In this document: piece after piece, positions 12,721-25,667 of the stretch
Numbering within the stretch: position 1 is the first letter of the stretch
Layout: the number at the start of each line of letters is the position of its first letter
NCBI RefSeq assembly: GCF_029962835.1
Contig: NC_080581.1
Coordinates: 24,132,001-24,196,000 of the forward strand
Direction of reading: 5' to 3'
Source: Magnolia sinica
Taxonomy: Eukaryota > Streptophyta > Magnoliopsida > Magnoliales > Magnoliaceae
DNA: 64,000 nt
Notes under the pieces: generated by a model
Databases searched by the model: none
Told to the model about the DNA's origin: nothing
What the model saw: the letters and a program-made list of their open reading frames with translations, nothing else
Program-made: the position numbers and the translations under genes

Positions 12721-13216
12721 GACACGTTAGAGTCAGCCTAGTGTAGGTTGTACTGGTTTAAGGTGAACTTGATTTGAAACCTCCAGTTTGAGGTGAACCT
12801 ATTGTGAAACCTCCGTTAGTGAGATTCGGTACACTTAAGGGTTGAGTGCGTCCGCCGGAAGTGGAGTAGACAAGTAGTCAAACCATTATAAAAACAACTA
12901 TGTTTGAGATTGTTATTACTTGTGTGATTTTCTTAAATATTTTCATATTTGCTTATCTGAGATCACACCTCATACACAGTCACATCAATTATAAACTATG
13001 ATTTGCATCTTATTTATCTTTTAAAGAGTTTTATGACTGGATCCTCTAGTTGGCTTGGAAGCCATTAGAGTTACTTTGAAGAAATCCTGATACATGCATA
13101 TTTTGTCAAGATAAGATTGATAGGATTTTAAATTATCATAAAATATTAAAAAGTCCTATTCACCCCCTTTAGGACATATTGACATATTCCCACTTTAACT
13201 AAAGCGGTCATTACCG

Positions 13217-14405
13217 CAATTTCAATGTCCTTATCTCTGTTGCGTAACACATGTCTTATTTGATTATGATGCTTCTCATTACTTTGTATTCGAGATTTTT
13301 TATCGATTGACTGATTTACTATTAGAGACCACGCATGAGGGTTTGTTGGTGTCGATGCCCTTGGGGAAGACTGTAATGCTAGGTTTATTTTGCTCATCTT
13401 ACTTCGTTCTGATAGGAGAGACCTTTTTGCCTACCGAGTTATTTATTTTACCGATGACTGAGTTTGATGTTATCTTGGGCATGGATTAGTTGGGTGAGTA
13501 TCATGCCGTATTGGACTGTTATACGAGGACAGTCACCTTCCTTATACCTAGAATGCCACAGTTTTAGTTTATAGCTGAGCCTAGAGGTGAGCATCTCTCT
13601 TGCCTTATGTTATGTGCCGTGGAGGAGCCAATTGTCTTGAGCATCGACCAACTGTTGGACGTTTGTGATTTTTTGGATCTATTTCAGGAGATTCTGGGGT
13701 TGCCACCTCGTAGACATACCGAGTTTCAAATCAACCTCGTGCCTAGTATAATGCTTATCTCAAAGGCCCTGTATTACATGACACCATTGGAGTTGCGAGA
13801 ACTGCAAAATCAGTTGGATGAGTTACGTGAGTTGGGCTTTATACGTTTGAGCAGTTCGCCATGGAGAGAGTCAGTTCTCTTCATCAAGAAGAAGGATAGC
13901 TCGTTGAGACTTTGCATGGATTACCACGAGCTCAACAAGGTCACGATCAAGAATAAGTATCTGCTTCCGAGGATTGATGATTTGTTCGACTACCTACAGG
14001 AGACACAACTCTTTTTGAAGATAGACCTACAGTCCAGTTATCATAAGGTTCATGTCCGAGAGGAGGATATCCCGAAGACAGCATTTAGGATGAACTACAG
14101 TCATTTTGAGTTTCGGGTCATGTCCTTTGGACTAACCAATATCGCCCGTAGTGTTTATACAATTAATAAATGAGGTCTTTCGTCCATATTTTGATCAGTT
14201 TGTTGTGGTATTTATTAATGACATTTTGATATATTCAAAAACCCTAGATGAGCATGAGCAGCATTTGGAGATCACCCTACAGACCCTCCATGCACACCAT
14301 CTCTATATGAAGCTGGAGAAGTGCGAGTTTTAGAAGGAGGAGGTGAAGTTCCTCGGTCACGTGATGATGAGGCAGGGCATAACAGTAGACCATTTGAAGA
14401 TTGAT
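13217..14405 (+). pseudogene. Protease and RT remains of Tekay element 1 (left half of pol)
   Basis: A chromovirus protease region (about 13,260-13,500, with an ASHYFV segment and EFDVILGMD) is followed by reverse transcriptase with [44 protein letters not shown] and a catalytic-loop region near 14,200-14,240. It stops at 14,405, where element 2 begins. The next codons of pol continue at 40,080 on the other side of element 2. Several breaks. Confidence 0.88.
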
Positions 14406-17400
14406 TTTAAGATCCGTATCCTAGTACTGTACTATTCCACCAACTCTGGAGATCCTCCACGTCGAATTCTGGCAACCTGCAACCTATACACAGCGAATGC
14501 GCGTGACCTTAAGTCGCATCCTGAAGATCTGAGTTCACTCAGCTCGAAACTTATACCTTAGCGACCACACCGTCGCCGCGGTTCTAAGGTCGCGTCTTAC
14601 GCACCAATGCGATACCAAGGCTAAGAGTAGTGGACCCGAATACATTTCGAGTAAACACCGTGCATTGTGAATCCCAAGAGAGGAATCTCTACCCAACCTA
14701 TCACATCACTAGTCAAGTACAACCCATCACTCACCCATACCTCTCTCATCATCAAGTCAAATTAACCCATACCTATCCCATCCCTTTCATACCAATAATG
14801 TAAGGCAACCCATATCCCATTCCACCTCATGCCCTTAAAAGTCAACCAAGCTCATTCCCTCCATGTCACCTCTTCTTAAAACACCACTCCTCTCTCATTT
14901 CACTTCATCCCATCTCATTTCTCTACCCAAATCCCTAACAACAAAGAGCGAAAAATCCTAAAGAGAGAAAAGAAGCTAAGTGCTAGGCCCATTTTTTCTA
15001 CCCCAAATCTCACCATTCAACCCTTCAAGCTTCATCATCCACTATCAAAGAGAGAACTTAAGAGCCATGGATTCCAAGGAGCTAAAGAGGAGGAGTAATA
15101 AGTGAGTGATCTTAGGTTTAGATCTTGATTTTTATACATGGGACAAGTGGGGCCTACTGGTTAATGGTAGAGATCCTATTTTCGACCCAAGGTGTGGGCA
15201 ATGGCCCACCAAGATACATATGTTTATTCCATGTTAAGGCTATTCTCCATGGACCCCACCATGATGCTTATTTTGATAGCCAACATGTAGTAGTCATCAA
15301 GACCCTTGATCTTGTGGTGGGGATGGTATCCCCACCTTGATTTGCATATTTGTAGGCCCACATGTGATGGGACCCATTTGATGCATGTGTTGTAATGCTT
15401 GGAGGGGAGCTCATAGTGGCGGAGCTCCTCCCTCACGTGTTTCTCTCCCTCTATCTCTCTCTTTCCCTGTTGATGGCCCACTTTGATGATGCATAAATTT
15501 TATCCATGCTGTCCATTTAGCGGGCCAACTCGCTGTCTAAAAATGGGCCCATCCTTTTCCCGAGCTCAAAATAGAGCAGATCCATGCACCTCATGAACCA
15601 GTAGTGGAGATTGAAACCCTACCGTTAATAGCCTGTTGGGATCCACCGTGTCTTGCATTTGCTGCCCAACCATCTAGTTAGGTCATGTGTGACCTGCGTG
15701 GAAGGTAGAACACAAATATCAATTTTATCTTGAGGCCTAAGTGGGCCCCACCACTTTAACCAGTGGTATTTAGACATGCAACGTTGAACCACCATTTGGG
15801 GCCCACAGAGATGTTCGTGACCAATCCACCCTGACCATCTGTTTTTCCAGTGCATTTCAGGTGGGGCCACCTTTTTTTTCTTAATGCATGCACACACACC
15901 CCCACACACTCACGCGAAGTGGAATTTTACCACCTATGGGTACTTGAACCCTTGACCCGGTGTTGAAACTCTTGAGAGTCTACCACTGGAGCAAGAGTAA
16001 GGACCCTCGGGTGGGGCCACCTAAAGTGTGTATAAATCTAGTCGTCCATACATTTTTCTAGTACCACTGGATGAAGGAGATCCGATCTAAGGTGGACCAA
16101 ACAACAAGTAGTGGTGATGGGTAGTCTGTTGTTGGAATCTTCCTGAGGCCCACCATGATATTTATTTGCCATCCAACATGTGGAGTAGGTCACGTGTGAC
16201 CTGGTTGATGAGAAGCCACAAATATCATCTGGGTTCATAGCTCCAGTGGACCCCACCGTTTCTTGGGATAGTGGAGATTGAATGGCTATCGTTGGAGCCT
16301 CCCTGACAACCGTGAAGCAGTGTTTTACCCAGCCGTCCACCTATTTTTCCCAGTTTTCTTTAGTGGGCCCACTGGGCAGCGGGGTCTGCATGATGTGTAT
16401 ATGAAATCCATACCGTCCATCCCTTTTCCAGCCCATTGTGGCTATATGTGAGGCCCATTATGATTGTATGTGAGGCCTATTATGAATGTATGAGGCCCAT
16501 TGTGATTGTATGTGAGTCCCATTGTGAATGTCTAAGGCCCATTGTGAGGTGTGAGGCATGATGTGCGTTGTATGCACACTATCTATTCATTATACAGACC
16601 ATGGGCTGCCTTATGCAGGCCCATTATGATATATGAGTTATGCGCCCAACCATGGGCTCTCTTGTGAGGCCTAACATGATGTGTGTACCATACATGCACT
16701 ATCAATCTATTTTCTAGATAATATAAGGGCCATGGGCCCCTGTTGTGATTCCGATTCCAATCCTAAATGGACCGCACCAAAGAATAATGGTGGTTAAATG
16801 TCTACTGTTATAAACATCTGTAGGGCCCATTATTAAGCCCATTCCACCCTTACCTTATTGGGTTAACCCAAGCCGTTGGGCCCCCACTTATTTTAGTAAT
16901 ACCCATTGCGCTAACCCAAACGTTGGGCCCCCATTAATGATGGTGCTTTCCACCATGCCTTTTAGGAATTATCCAGACCTTGGAGCCCACCTTGTATTCA
17001 TATCGGGCCCCATAGGAAGGCCCAGTTTATCGCATGATAAAGGGGGAGGAAGCCCACTTGATTGTACATGGTTCACCCTCTCAACTCACCTTGTTGATTC
17101 ACCCATGAGGTCCATTCTTGATGAAAGTATGATGCCTAGGCTATCCATTGTTTAGTATATCATCACCCCTTGCCGTAGTTGGAAGAATATGTGGTATCAA
17201 ATTTTGTATATTCACTGTTGAAGCTTATCTCGATTCAAGGGTTAGACCCACTGTCCTTGCAAGGGACTCCGCCTTAGGATATATGATATGCTAGTACCTT
17301 GAATAGGTTATGATAGTATAACATGGACCATTTCATGACTTTTATATGTCTAGTGGGGTGTATCGTTCAACCCCTATCCTTGTAAGTGACATACTAGTTA

Positions 17401-18694
17401 AGGTCGATCATCACCTGTTATATATGATAATCATGCTAGTGTACTTTGTCTAGTAGGACTCACTGAGAACATGCTTAGTATTACGTCATGATATATGCCC
17501 ATACGCATCATTTATATGCATGTTATAGGGAGTGATTGAATATATCATATGTCATTGGGCTGAGATATTTATGGGACTCCCTGTGAGATGGAGTTGCCTC
17601 ACAGGATCGCGCGATATGCGCAGGTTTGATGCATGACTGGATGGTATGACTCATGCATCTCGCATTTTGTGTGACATTATCACTTGGTGCCTTAATGACA
17701 TCAGGGCCGTGGCCTCCGCAGGCTTAACATGGATGGCCAGATTTGATACCAGAAATATTTAGGACTCAACATATGGGTACTTTAGATGTCCATGGGTGAA
17801 AGCCCCTAAACCCTTATGGTACCAAGAGGTTGATCCAACGTCTAGACCGAGTGGATACATGAGCACCCGAGTGCCAAATACCAGTAGGCCGCGTCTCCCA
17901 CTATGTTGTGGTCGGTTGTGAAGGGGGTATGTCCTTATTCGCCCGAAGGTAGGGGCAAATCTTAGTTGAATTTAACTAGCTCATAAATGGGTCCGCTATC
18001 GATGAGCCGGGTAAATATTGGCAGACTACTGGCCAGGCGGGTAGTGAGGTCTTTTCCACTTGCATGGTTGTACGTCCAGTTTGGGTGGTAATCTAGTGTA
18101 AAGTGTACTGGACCCTGGTGATATTCTAGAGATGAAACTGTACTGATATGAGGATCTTGATGAGGAATGGCATGCTTATGTTGCATATTGCATATGACAT
18201 TGGCTATATAGGCCTTGCATCGCATAGCCTTGGTATAGCTGATAGCATTTATGGACTTGTCAGTATTTCTGCTTACTTTGATATTTTATGCTGGCACATG
18301 CATTGCGCACACACGCACACACCCTCTAAGCTTCGTTGTAAGCTTATGCATGACCGTTGCATGCAGGTGATGTTAGGTCAAAGCAGCGCTGAGGCAGGAG
18401 CGCATGGCAGATCTTCTTGAAGCTTTTTGTTATACTTGTATTTTCCCTTTTCACATTGTACTCAAATGATTTATTATAGTGGATATGTGGTGATATTGTT
18501 TTGTGACTTGATTTTGCTTGTGGTTATGCTCCTTTATGAAAAAAATCATATTGAAAATTCTCTTTATAGGATTCCAGGATTGGAATCTGGCATATGGGTG
18601 TCGGGAGCTGAGAATGGGGTACTATGGAGGTTGTCGGTGCCTGATTCGGCGATGAGGAATTCTATGAGCCCGGTTTTCGAGTTTGGGCCATGAA
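14406..18694 (+). repeat. 5' LTR of Tekay element 2 (about 4.3 kb)
   Basis: The left edge aligns with TGTAAGGCTCATATCATAG at the start of the 3' LTR, and the right edge lies just before the primer-binding site. The open reading frames in it are not genes. Contents include blocks resembling the local MITE family (GTGGGCCCCACC), a TC-rich stretch (15,437-15,480), a run of GAGGCCCATTRTGA units (16,440-16,560), and a SINE. It is about 0.7 kb longer than the 3' LTR. Much of the difference is one block near 15,790-16,290, which includes the SINE. Confidence 0.85.
15873..16009 (-). mobile_element. tRNA-derived SINE with 13-base target duplication
   Basis: Minus-strand reading shows an A box (CCAGTGGTAGACTCTC, 15,974-15,989) and, about 22 bases downstream, a B box (GGGTTCAAGTACCCA, 15,937-15,951). 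A GTGTGTGGGGGTGTGTGTG stretch and a short A-tail follow. The unit is flanked on both sides by ggtggggccacct (15,860-15,872 and 16,010-16,022), a clear target-site duplication. It is about 137 bases and shows no other coding content. It is absent from the matching place in the 3' LTR of the same element, so it entered after element 2 had inserted. Confidence 0.85.
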
Positions 18695-18700
18695 AGAAGT

Positions 18701-18712
18701 TGGTATCAGAGC
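18701..18712 (+). other. Primer-binding site, Tekay element 2
   Basis: TGGTATCAGAGC, six bases after the LTR end, identical to the site in element 1. Confidence 0.85.
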
Positions 18713-18866
18713 ATAACTTGGGAATACCTGAGGATAACATCACATATCTACTATAAACTTATGAAGATTAGGTCCCAAAGTTCATAATTTTCTGATATAG
18801 TCCCCTAACGTGTGCGCATTCAAGAGTTCTCAAGGCCGATAGGCCCCTTGTTCCTTCCTGTAGGAC

Positions 18867-21812
18867 ATGGCACCTAGGAGAGCGACCCGAGCAACTCCTG
18901 CTCCCCCATCTAGACTAGTGCAGCTTTGACCGTATCCGTAAGCACAGATCAGCTCCATCAGATGCTTCAGGCCATGACCACCCTTCTTCAAGGGCAAGGA
19001 AGGTAGTCAGCCGATTCACCCACACAAGTCGAGCAGGAGCGCTCGAGTGCCCGCCTACGAGACTTCACACGGCTAGATCTCCCATGTTTTCAAGGAGAGC
19101 CTGACCCCACAGCGGCAGAGAGGTGGAGGTCAGATGTGGAGAAGATTTTTGATACCATGAGGTGTACGACCTAACAACGAGTCCCATTAGCTGTATTTCT
19201 TCTCCAAGGCGAGGCTGAGCACTAGTGGGCATCGGTCGTCTAAGCAGTAGGAGCTGAATTTGTGTGGACATGGGAGGATTTTTTTGACCGATTTGACTGA
19301 AAGTTCTTCCTAGACTACGTTCGTCAGCAGCCCGCACTTGAGTTTGAGACTCTTGTCCAGGGGGACATGTCGGTGTCCCATTATGAGGCCCATTTCATCG
19401 TGCTGTCTAGATTCGTGATATATCTGGTTGATGATGAGGGGCGAAAGGCTAGCCGTTTTGAGAACGGCTTGCACTTTGGCCTCACGAGGCATGTTGTTGG
19501 ACACATGCTCTCGACATTTGAGCAGGTTGTGCAGCGGGCCCAGATATACAAGGCAAATTGGGCCGATTCCCAGCGGGCCATGATCAGAGAGGAGACCGGA
19601 AGAGGAAGGCCCCCTCTGATAGCTCCCAGCAGCAGTAGCGACCACTCCAGAGGCGCACAGGCTGCCCACCCTTCTGAGCACCAACAACACCTCCAGTACC
19701 ACCTCTACATCAGTTTTTAGGTGTATGCCTCAAATGTGGTGAGGTGGGGCACCACAAGCAGTAGTGTCCCCACCCTCAACAGCAACAGCAGCAGCCGAGG
19801 GTGCCACAACATCCTCCACCGCAGCAGCAGCGACTACAGTACTTTCCACCGAGGCCTCAGTAGTAGCAACAGTAGCCACACCACTAGCTAAGGCAGTAGT
19901 TTAGACTGCCACAGTGGCAGCAGCAGTAGCAGCTACCTCAGAGGGTACATGCACCTCCCCAGCAGGCTCAAGGCATATTTTACGCCACCCAGCAAGACCC
20001 TCAGTCATTTGGAGAGGTTGTCGAGGGTACACTCGTCGTTTCGTCATGTATAGCTCATCTATTGTTTGATTCTTGTGCATCGCATTCCTTTGTGTTCGAG
20101 GATTTCTACCGATCGACCGGTTTGCCATTAGAGTCCTTTATGTTTGAGGATTTTTGCCTTATGTATTGACCAACTGCTGGTCATTTGTGATTTTCACGAT
20201 GTGTTTTAGGAGATTTTGGGGTTACCACATCACCGACACACCTAGTTCTAGATTGACCTCATGCCTGGTACTGCACCTATTTCAAAGGCTCCGTATCGCA
20301 TGGTACTATTAGAGTTGCGGGAATTCCAGAAGCAGTTAGACGAGTTACATGAGTTAAGCTTTATCCGTCTTAACAGCATGCCGTGGGGATCGCCGGTACT
20401 CTTCGTGAAGAAGAAGGATGACTCCTTGAGGCTTTGCATGGATTACCACGAGCTCAATAAGGTCACAATTAAGAACAAGTACCCGCCCTTGAGGATTGAT
20501 GATTTGTTTGATCAGCTACATGAGGTGCAGTTCCTTTCAAAGATAGACCTGCGGTCCGATTATCATCAGGTGCGTGTTCGAGAGGAAGATATCCTGAAGA
20601 TAGCATTCAGGACGCGCTATGGTCATTTTGAGTTTCAGGTCATGTCCTTCGGACTGACCAAGGCACCCACAGTGTTTATGTAGTAACGAGGTCTTCCATC
20701 CATATCTCGATCAATTTGTTGTGGTATTCATTGACGACATCTTGATTTATTCGAGGACCCGTGAAGAGCATAAGCGGCATTTGGAGATTACCCTACAGAC
20801 CCTCCGCGCACATTAGCTTTATGCGAAGTTGGAGAAGTGTGAGTTATGACAAGAGGAGGTGAAGTTCCTCGATCACATGGTGACGAGGCAAGGCGTCGCA
20901 GTGGACCCTTCAAAGACTGAAGCCATGCGTCAATGGGGTTCGCCCATGAACACGTCTAAGATCCGTAGTTTCCTTGGTTTAGTAGGCCACTACCGACATT
21001 TCATTGAGGGATTCTCCCGTATTGCAGCCCTGTTGACTAGGTTGACTTGGAAGGGCGCTGAGTTTGTTTGGAGCGATGCATATGAGCGAGCATTCACAGA
21101 GCTGAAGGACCGTCTGTCGTTTGCACCAGTCCTCACTCTTCCCTTTGGGAGTGAACGATTTGTGGTTTTTATTGATGCTTCACATATTGGCTTGGGTACT
21201 GTCCTGATGTAGCACGGGAAGCCCATGACCTTCGCGTCTCCTTAGCTCAAGGGTCATGAGAAGAACTTCCCCATGCATGATCTGAAGTTGGTTGCCATTG
21301 TCTTCACACTGACGGTATGGAGGCATTACCTTTATGGTGTTTGGTTTGAGCTCTTCTCTGACCATAAGAGCTTGAAGTATCTCTTCTTGCAGTAAGAGTT
21401 GAATATGAGTCAAAGATGCTGGATGGAGTTCCTGAAGGACTACAATTTCAATATTTAGTACGACCCTGGTAAGGCAAGCATGGTGACAGATGTCCTTAAC
21501 CGTTAGCCACGGGGCCTGGTGGTACACATGATGGTCCAGGAGTGGAGGATGCTCGAGGATGTAGCTGAGTACGACTTCAAGTTTGGTTTGCAGTCTACCA
21601 TTGTTCAGTTATTGAGTCTGTCAATTCAATGCTCTCTTGTTGCAAGGGTGATCGAGGCTCAGCAGACATATCAGTCATTGCAGGATTGCCGAGCAGAGGT
21701 GGCATTAGAGGAGCAGTCGGAGTGGCAGATTGGTTACGATGGTGGACTTCATTACAGAGGCTAATTGTGTGTACCGGACGTTCTAGAGTTGTGCAGAGAT
21801 CTGAAGACCGTG
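18867..21812 (+). pseudogene. gag, protease, RT, RNase H and start of integrase of Tekay element 2
   Basis: Begins ATGGCACCTAGGAGAGCG. Visible in order: gag core (about 19,080-19,600, with HYEAHFIVLSRF), a zinc knuckle beginning CLKCGEVGHHKQ (19,726-19,771), protease (about 20,035-20,160), and RT with [29 protein letters not shown] and a FIDDILIYS loop (20,220-20,860). RNase H has RSFLGLVGHYRHFIEGFSRI and FIDASHIGLG (20,930-21,500), and the N-terminal part of integrase with VCVPDVLELCRD ends at about 21,812. The lineage is Tekay by RT and by the chromodomain further on. Pol is interrupted here by the solo LTR insertion and resumes at 35,096. Many breaks. Confidence 0.88.
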
Positions 21813-22982
21813 TGTCATGCCCCAAACTTGGAAACCGGCCTCACAAAATTTCTGATCACTGAATCCGACGCTGACAGCCTCCATAGTACCCCATTCTTAG
21901 CTCCCGGCACCCATACACTAGGTTCCGATCCTGGGATCCTACAAGGAGGATTTCAAACATGATTTTGATTCAGTATAAGTATAACCATAAGCATAACCCA
22001 CGAACAATAACCACAAGAACACCATCACACAATCTACTATGATAAAAAACTTTAAGTACAATGCGTATGAAGGGAAATATAGAAAATGATAATAACGAAA
22101 ACTTATGAAGCTCGTCTGCACACTCCTACTGCGGCGAAGCTACTGCTGCATCCTAGCGTCACTTGCACGTATCAATCGTGCATAAGCTTATAGAAAGCTT
22201 AGAGGGTGGTTTAAGTGTGTGCATAATATGAGTGTACTCAAATGCAATGTTAGAATAATGTGGAATCATTATGATGAGTACATGAATGCAATCATCCGTA
22301 CCAAGGTTACGCAGTGCAAGATATGAATGCTATTGGCTATATCAAGACCATGCGATGCGAGATGCAAATCAAGCATGTCAATCCTCATCCAAATCCACAT
22401 ATCAATATAGCTCATCACTAAAGCATCAAATATCAGTACAGTTCTCATTCTGGATAATCACTGGGGTTTAGTACACTCTAAATGACACTGTCCCTTTCCT
22501 AGACGCGCAGTCCAAGTGACCATAAGAAACCTCACTATCTGCTTAGCCAATAATTTGCAAATACCTATCTGGTACATTGATAGCGGACCCATTCATGAGC
22601 TGGTCAAACTCAGCCTATCAATGCCCCCTATGCTCGGGTGAGTAAGGCTACACTCCTTTCCAACTGACCATGACACAGTGGGAGGCGCGGCCTCCTGTTA
22701 TTCGACTTTTGTTTGCTCATGTATTCACTCGGTCTCGATGTTGGAGTCATCCTTTGATACCATCGGGTTTAGGGATTTTCACCCAGGGACATCTATGGTG
22801 CCCTGATACTAGAAATAGTATTTTCAGTATCTAATTCGGCCACCCACGATGTGTCTGTGGAGGCTATGACCCTGATGTCATTAGGGCATATAATAATCAC
22901 AATCACACAAATGTAAAGTGCATGAGTCACGCAATCCAATCATGCATCAATCCTACGTATATTGTGCGATCATGTGGGATAA

Positions 22983-25012
22983 TGTTGAGGGTCAAATATT
23001 GCATATCAGACCCAGTTATTGCATGGATTTACAAGCATGATACCGTTTAATAACCTGATTTAATCGTGTTTGTGATGCAGAGTGTATTTACAAGCATGAA
23101 CTGAAAAAGGGTGCTTAAACCATGGATTTAACGCTCTGATGACACCCAAGGCAAGGGACGGACTCCAGGGGAGTAAGATCGATGGAATTACATACTAGGG
23201 ATCCGAGGAAATCAAGCCATTCACGTTAAAGAGGCCCGAAATTGGTGAAAAATGTAAGATCACATAGTTCTCGCCATCTGATTGGCTCAAAACTTCATAC
23301 ATAGCCTGAGGGCCATAAATTAACCGTACATATCAAATTTCAGCCCTCGGATCACTATGGAAGTACCCCAACTGACAGATCAGCCCATAAACCATTGATT
23401 CTGGGCCCACCTGATATCTGGAACTATCTCAACTTTGGTCTCGACGATTTAAATAAGATGAGAAAGTAAATGGCTGGATCAGATTTTCGAATCACATCAC
23501 AGTGGGGCTTGTATGTGAGGCGTGTACACTGCAAGTGTACACGTACGCGAGCCGCACCAAATTAACTAAAGCGGGTCAGCACTGCTGACCTGCGTCTTCT
23601 TCCCAATACGGTAACTGCCGTTTGACGCTGGTGTAACGGACGGACGCTGTCCGTTTTTGCAGACGCTAGTGGGCCCCACAGAGAGTACGTACGGATGATC
23701 CAATCCGTCCATCATGTAGAGGGCCATGAATTCATCGAACCCATGTTGTACTTTTGGACCCATGCAAGCACACGTGCGTGATACAGAGGCCATAAGTGGA
23801 CTGCCCTGCAACGTTCAAATTGATGTTTGGATGATTTCTTCTCTGATTCTGAGTCAATGGACATGAAAAACCATCCGTTTCTTACCGAAATTTCGAGGGC
23901 AATCTAATGGACGGGGTGGATTTCTTCGAAAACACCTCTATGGGGCCCACCGATCACGTCAGCGCCGGACGTGCGAAAGGCTATGCACGTCCGCCAAATC
24001 TGATCTTCCAGGCAGTTGTGGCCCACCATCTTTGATCATATGGCAGATCTGAACTGTCCATCGTGTAAACTAGCCAAAATACTTCCAAGAGACGTTGATT
24101 TTACAGGAATAATGCAAGGAATGCGAGAGTTATGAAGCCCCGAACTTGGCTGCGAAAAGGCTTTCGTTGCGCGTGCGATAGCTTCCCAAATCCGATTTTC
24201 ACCACTCCAAAAGCTATAAAAAGAGTTCCAAACATGGGGAAGAGGGTGTGCTTGAATAGGGGATGTCAGATAGAGAGAGAGAGGCGGCGAGAGAAGTGTT
24301 TGAAATTTTTATGTATTTTTTTTTTATTTTTCTTCTTTTTCCTATGATTATGTTAGGCTAAATCCCTTAGCTAGGGTTAAGAGGTGAAGCTTGTGGCGTG
24401 ATGGGAGCTTCTACAAGTTTGATTGAACTAAACTGATTGACTTTGTTTTGATTTAAGAAATTCTTTTAGTCATTAATAGTTTGTTGTGATTTAAATTACA
24501 GTTGATCTGTGATGGCTTGAATAATTCCTTTCTTTTTATTTTGATGTTCGGAAACCCTGTTGTTCACCATCGTCTCATAGACATGGTTGGATGATGGAAT
24601 CCTTCCTAACACTCATACATCTTTTAGTTGGTTATGGATTGGTCTAAGTTCTGTTGTTTACCTTATCTCTTAGGCATGGATTTGTGATGGAATCATACCT
24701 AATTCTTATACCTTTCATCTCTTGAAAACTATATCAAGTAAGTTCAGTATAATATCCATGAAGCAGGCATAAGATCTCCCTGATCTCTACAAGTGGATCC
24801 TCTGAATCACTAGTTCACTTTCTCTGAATTCTTTAAGTTTAGATTAATATTTCACCATTATTCCTCAAATCACAATTGGTTTAGATTTCATCTTAGCCTA
24901 GTTCTAGATTTGGTTATTTTCAGATAACGTACAGGTTTCAGTCCCTGTGGATTCGACCTCGGTCTTACCGAGTTTATTACTACATCACAACCCTGCACTT
25001 GGGGTGTGAACA
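22983..25012 (+). repeat. 5' LTR of Athila copy 2
   Basis: Starts TGTTGAGGGTCAAATATTGC and ends GGGTGTGAACA. Both ends match the LTR of copy 1 (6,641-8,002, minus strand). About 2,030 bases. The terminal 100 bases (a CGACCTCGGTCT stretch and the ACAACCCTGCACTTGGGG end) are the best-conserved part. A TATA-like CTATAAAAAG occurs at about 24,214. Confidence 0.85.
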
Positions 25013-25018
25013 AGTTTT

Positions 25019-25036
25019 TGGCGCCGTTGCTGGGGA
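25019..25036 (+). other. Primer-binding site of Athila copy 2
   Basis: TGGCGCCGTTGCTGGGGA, the usual Athila/Tat-type primer-binding site, six bases after the LTR end. The following 640 bases (25,037-25,667) are a T-rich untranslated leader with repeated TTTCTA/TTAGAA words and no gene. Confidence 0.85.
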
Positions 25037-25667
25037 TTGATGGCTACGTTTCCTGAAGATAACTGGTTTTAGGATTAGTTTAAGATTAGGACTTTTCTGA
25101 TTTTTAGGATTTATTTTAGAATTTTCTAATTCCAGGTTTTTCTTTAATTTTTATAAATTTTCTATTTAAATAACTTTCTATTTTTAGATAGTTTTCTTTT
25201 TTTTAGAAACTAACCCAACTTTCTTATTTTGTAGGATTCTGAGATAGGTTTCTAAATTGGTAATTTCTCTCTTCCTTACTATTTCTAGATTAAGATTCCT
25301 TTTTTAGTAAGTTTCTAATTCTAACTCTTTTAGAATCTAATTTTGTTTCCTATTTTATTTTTAGAAATTTTCTATTTTAAGACTTTCTATTTAGAAACTA
25401 ACTTTTCTGTTTTGTAGGCTTATTAGAAATTTCTAATTCTGTACGCTCTTTCTAAATTTCTACTTTCTAATTTAGTAATTCTTCCTTGTTTCTTTTTATT
25501 TCTATATTTCTCTTCTTAGGAATTTTATAGGCTTGCTATTCTTAGAAACTAACTTGTTTTGTTCTATTTTGCAGGTTTCAATTTAGGGACTCCAATTTGG
25601 TAACTTCCTTCCAACCCTCTTTCTCTTTTTAGATTTTTATTTCCCTTCTTAGGATTAGGTTTAGAAT

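Larger units (their letters stand above)
10850..13200 (+). mobile_element. Copia (SIRE/Maximus-like) solo LTR or LTR remnant inside element 1
   Basis: This block separates the gag end (about 10,845) from the protease start (about 13,217) of element 1 and has no counterpart in element 2. The phrase GAGTGCGTCCGCCGGAAGTGG (near 12,845) and the terminal CCTATTCACCCCC followed by TTTAGGACA (about 13,155-13,176) are, from memory, typical of the right end of SIRE/Maximus-type copia LTRs. No coding domains are seen. Exact edges and a target duplication could not be fixed by eye. Confidence 0.55.

Noticed and set aside
15900-16010. A possible tRNA gene on the minus strand (A and B boxes present)
   Set aside because: No full cloverleaf can be drawn, and the target duplication and A-tail show it to be a SINE.
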